Below, one piece after another: positions 51,656 to 53,621 of a stretch of DNA of 53,621 bases (the stretch's first letter is position 1; every line of letters begins with the position of its first letter). A model generated the notes under the pieces. That model worked only from the letters and a program-made list of their open reading frames with translations. It was not told the DNA's origin and did not search any database. Position numbers and translations under genes: made by a program. Source of the DNA: Ancylomarina sp. 16SWW S1-10-2 (GTDB taxonomy: Bacteria; Bacteroidota; Bacteroidia; Bacteroidales; Marinifilaceae); assembly GCF_009669305.1 (NCBI RefSeq), contig NZ_SADB01000026.1, positions 1 through 53,621 on the forward strand, read 5' to 3'.

Positions 51656-52654
51656 ATGAGAAAAATTACATTTGGGTTACTTCTATTAACTGTTTGTTTG
51701 TTAGTAGCATGCCAATCGAATAAACTTAAAGTTGATGTTTCGGGTATCGATTTGGACATTAAAATAGATCGATTTGAGAAGCAGCTTTTTGACCTTAATA
51801 AAGGAGGTACACTTAATGATTTAGAAAAGAAATATCCTCATATTTTGGGCTTGTATTCTGAAAAAGTAATTGGACTAGGGAAAGTTGATGATCAGAATTA
51901 CAGCCAAAACTTAAATAAATTTTTGAAGGATTCAACAATGAATCTTGTGGCGAATAGAGTCGACTCAGTTTTCCCAAATCTTGACGTACAAGAAGAAGAG
52001 TTGGAGGGTGGTTTTAAACATTTAAAATATTATTATCCTAAGGCTGAGATTCCTAGGGTGTTTTCACAGATTTCTGGTTTTAATCAATCTATCGTTGTTG
52101 ATAAAGGTTTAATTGGAATTAGTTTAGACAAATATTTAGGTGAGGATTGTGATTTTTACGCTCTATTAGGTCGTCCTGTTTATATGAGAAAGAATATGGC
52201 TCCAAATCGAGTTGCTCAAGATATTCTGTTGGCTTATGCTTTGACAGAATTTCCCTTTAAGCCAAAATCGGAGAATCTGATGGAGCAAATGATTTATCAA
52301 GGGAAGATTTTGTATTTTTTACAGGCACTTTTACCCGAAAAGGGAGAAGCTGATATCTTAAAATATAGTAGCGAGGATTTTAAGTGGTGCGTAGATAATG
52401 AAAGTCACGTGTGGGCCTATATAATTGAACAGAAGCATTTGTTTAGTACAGATAGCAGTATGGCCCGTAATTATATAAACGATGCGCCTTTTACGGCTGG
52501 AATGCCTACAGATTCGCCAGGGCGTATTGGAACTTGGATTGGATTACAAATAGTGAAATCGTATATGGAAAAGCATGGTGAAATTAGTTTGCCCGATTTG
52601 ATGCAAAATGATGATTATGCTAGCATATTGAGAGAATCGGCTTACCAAGCCTAA
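51656..52654 (+). CDS. gldB: Gliding motility lipoprotein GldB
   Basis: A 332-aa lipoprotein; the lipobox Cys19 follows LLVA. The family pattern is visible in VDVSGIDLDIKIDRFEKQLF, in the central HLKYYYP, and in the C-terminal SPGRIGTWIGLQIVKSYME. GldB is required for gliding in Flavobacterium and co-occurs with the T9SS across Bacteroidota, including non-gliders. Its exact biochemical role is unsettled. gldC is not present downstream; the next gene, 29 nt on, encodes 5-formyltetrahydrofolate cyclo-ligase. It supports T9SS export of the CHU_C protein encoded in the same window. Confidence 0.88.
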   Translation: MRKITFGLLLLTVCLLVACQSNKLKVDVSGIDLDIKIDRFEKQLFDLNKGGTLNDLEKKYPHILGLYSEKVIGLGKVDDQNYSQNLNKFLKDSTMNLVANRVDSVFPNLDVQEEELEGGFKHLKYYYPKAEIPRVFSQISGFNQSIVVDKGLIGISLDKYLGEDCDFYALLGRPVYMRKNMAPNRVAQDILLAYALTEFPFKPKSENLMEQMIYQGKILYFLQALLPEKGEADILKYSSEDFKWCVDNESHVWAYIIEQKHLFSTDSSMARNYINDAPFTAGMPTDSPGRIGTWIGLQIVKSYMEKHGEISLPDLMQNDDYASILRESAYQA

Positions 52655-52683
52655 TGTGAATAACAACAGCTTATTATTCTGTG

Positions 52684-53223
52684 ATGATTGATGAAGAAAA
52701 AAAACGAATCCGTAGAGAGATTCGTGACTTAAAGAGGCTTGTGTCTCTTGAAGAGAAGACAATTCGTTCGAAAGCTATATTAGAGAAAGTAGAGCAATTA
52801 CCTGAGTTTGCTTCGGCGAAAACAGTCATGCTTTATTGGGCTATGGAAGATGAGGTGCAGACATCTGACTTTGTAATAAGATGGGCAGCGAGTAAAACGG
52901 TGATTCTACCCTGTGTTAATGGCAGTGATCTTGATTTACGTGTGTTTAGAGGTGTTGAAGATCTAATTGAAGGTGAGAGTTTTGGAATTCCAGAACCTTC
53001 AGGTGAATTGTTTACCAATTATGAAAATATCGATTTGATTCTTGTACCTGGTGTAGCTTTCGATGTGGATAATAATCGCATGGGAAGAGGTAAGGCATAC
53101 TACGATAAGTTACTTTCAAGTCTTAAAGCATACAAATTAGGTGTTTGTTTCGATTTTCAACTGCTACAATCAGTTCCTACCGATGAGCATGATATAAAAA
53201 TGGATAGAATTATTTCGGAGTAA
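52684..53223 (+). CDS. 5-formyltetrahydrofolate cyclo-ligase
   Basis: A 179-aa enzyme that converts 5-formyl-THF to 5,10-methenyl-THF with ATP. An N-terminal basic helix (EEKKRIRREIRDLKR) supplies the ATP-binding Lys/Arg. LILVPGVAFDVDNNRMGRGKAYYDK is the family signature loop with the GRGxxYYD motif. A GTG immediately before the ATG could serve as an alternative start. Probably co-transcribed with gldB. Confidence 0.92.
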   Translation: MIDEEKKRIRREIRDLKRLVSLEEKTIRSKAILEKVEQLPEFASAKTVMLYWAMEDEVQTSDFVIRWAASKTVILPCVNGSDLDLRVFRGVEDLIEGESFGIPEPSGELFTNYENIDLILVPGVAFDVDNNRMGRGKAYYDKLLSSLKAYKLGVCFDFQLLQSVPTDEHDIKMDRIISE

Positions 53224-53481
53224 TTTGTTAAGTGACGACTAACTTATCCAATCAGTATATTAAAATCCCGATAGTTTAAATTATCGGGTTTCTCATCGCT
53301 GGAGGGTGCATGCTACTTTTATTTTTTTCTTTTTAGCGGGCTGAAAGCCCATACAAATTTAGCTCGAGGCTTTGTCTCGGGATTTGTTAAGGATTTACCA
53401 TACGCACTGGAAGTGCAGCTTCGTATTAATCGTTCCATAAATATTCTTTCTCGTAATCTATCTTTTTAATCTGTCCTGAAT
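53224..53481. other. Terminator and palindrome cluster before an IS end
   Basis: CCCGATA-gtttaaat-TATCGGG (53265-53288 region), followed by TTTCTC, is a likely terminator. Then three short palindromes follow in a row: GGGCT-GAA-AGCCC (53338-53350), CGAGG...TCTCG (about 53364-53379) and GCACT-GGA-AGTGC (53404-53416). They may be an intergenic repeat or the outer end of the adjacent insertion sequence. Confidence 0.55.
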
Positions 53482-53621
53482 TCAAGTTGCAAATGCAACT
53501 TTTTGATTATTTACAACATAATTATATTTTTCATTTGGAGTCAAGTAATTTAGACGCTTTCTAGGCCTATTATTTAGTTTATCTTGAACCCATTGTACTT
53601 TTTCATTTGTTATTCCATCAA
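53482..53621 (-). CDS. IS30-family transposase, C-terminal end (cut by window edge)
   Basis: The last 45 codons of a transposase read on the minus strand, ending at a TGA at 53482-53484. The sequence WVQDKLNNRPRKRLNYLTPN is the characteristic C-terminal N-x-RPRK-x-L-x-Y-x-TP motif of IS30-type DDE transposases. The catalytic part lies beyond the window, so intactness cannot be judged. No terminal inverted repeat was confirmed. Confidence 0.85.
   Translation of the reverse strand, partial: DGITNEKVQWVQDKLNNRPRKRLNYLTPNEKYNYVVNNQKVAFAT

Overview
The window is AT-rich chromosomal DNA from a member of the Bacteroidota, most likely a marine or anaerobic Bacteroidia of the Marinilabiliales type (an inference from gene content; no rRNA is present to confirm it). 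Supporting features are: -7 boxes of the form TAnnTTTG, several with TTTG or TTG 17-21 nt upstream; a fused MurF-alanine racemase; GldB and a PorP/SprF protein of the type IX secretion system (T9SS); a gliding-motility-associated (CHU_C, T9SS type B) sorting domain; and a methylmalonyl-CoA carboxyltransferase/decarboxylase pair with MeaB. No tRNA, rRNA or CRISPR array was seen.

Left flank (1-9,650), housekeeping: ECF sigma factor, queuine tRNA-ribosyltransferase with a degenerate zinc site, LptF/G permease, acyl-CoA carboxyltransferase plus biotin carrier, IspE, DnaB, and an exported protein usually mislabelled asparagine synthetase B. At 10,100-11,080 lies a frameshifted REP-associated (Y1) transposase with REP-like repeats.

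Centre (11,422-36,817), the accessory locus: three giant secreted mosaic proteins (960, 1484 and 1776 aa) with related signal peptides and promoters and the C-terminal tail PKPIG(I/V)FF(D)E, plus an orphan 3' end of a fourth. A HAD phosphatase gene follows. Then comes a compact operon: a 956-aa HYR/Ig protein, five small secreted two-domain proteins (about 230-290 aa), a 712-aa protein that starts with the same two-domain module and ends in a CHU_C sorting domain, and a PorP/SprF outer-membrane protein. The mosaics consist of Ig-like, HYR and SprB scaffolding in which ligand-binding domains (two LamG, C-type lectin, PA14, F5/8C lectin-like and one unknown) appear inserted inside the scaffold folds. 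All proteins except the CHU_C one stop shortly after a linker that would normally lead into another Ig domain. I propose a T9SS/SprF-linked surface appendage or adhesin array. Its parts are recognisable, but this combination is not one I know as a described system.

Right flank (36,850-53,621): a 241-bp non-coding tandem repeat; rsmI, a conserved acidic protein and tdk; murF-alr; a 56-aa 2[4Fe-4S] ferredoxin; an M20 amidohydrolase; a DUF1573 protein; meaB; a TlpA-like lipoprotein; a Crp/Fnr regulator; nadE; gldB; 5-formyltetrahydrofolate cyclo-ligase; and the 3' end of an IS30-family transposase cut by the window edge. GldB is a core gliding/T9SS component, so the chromosome carries part of the export route that the central locus would need.
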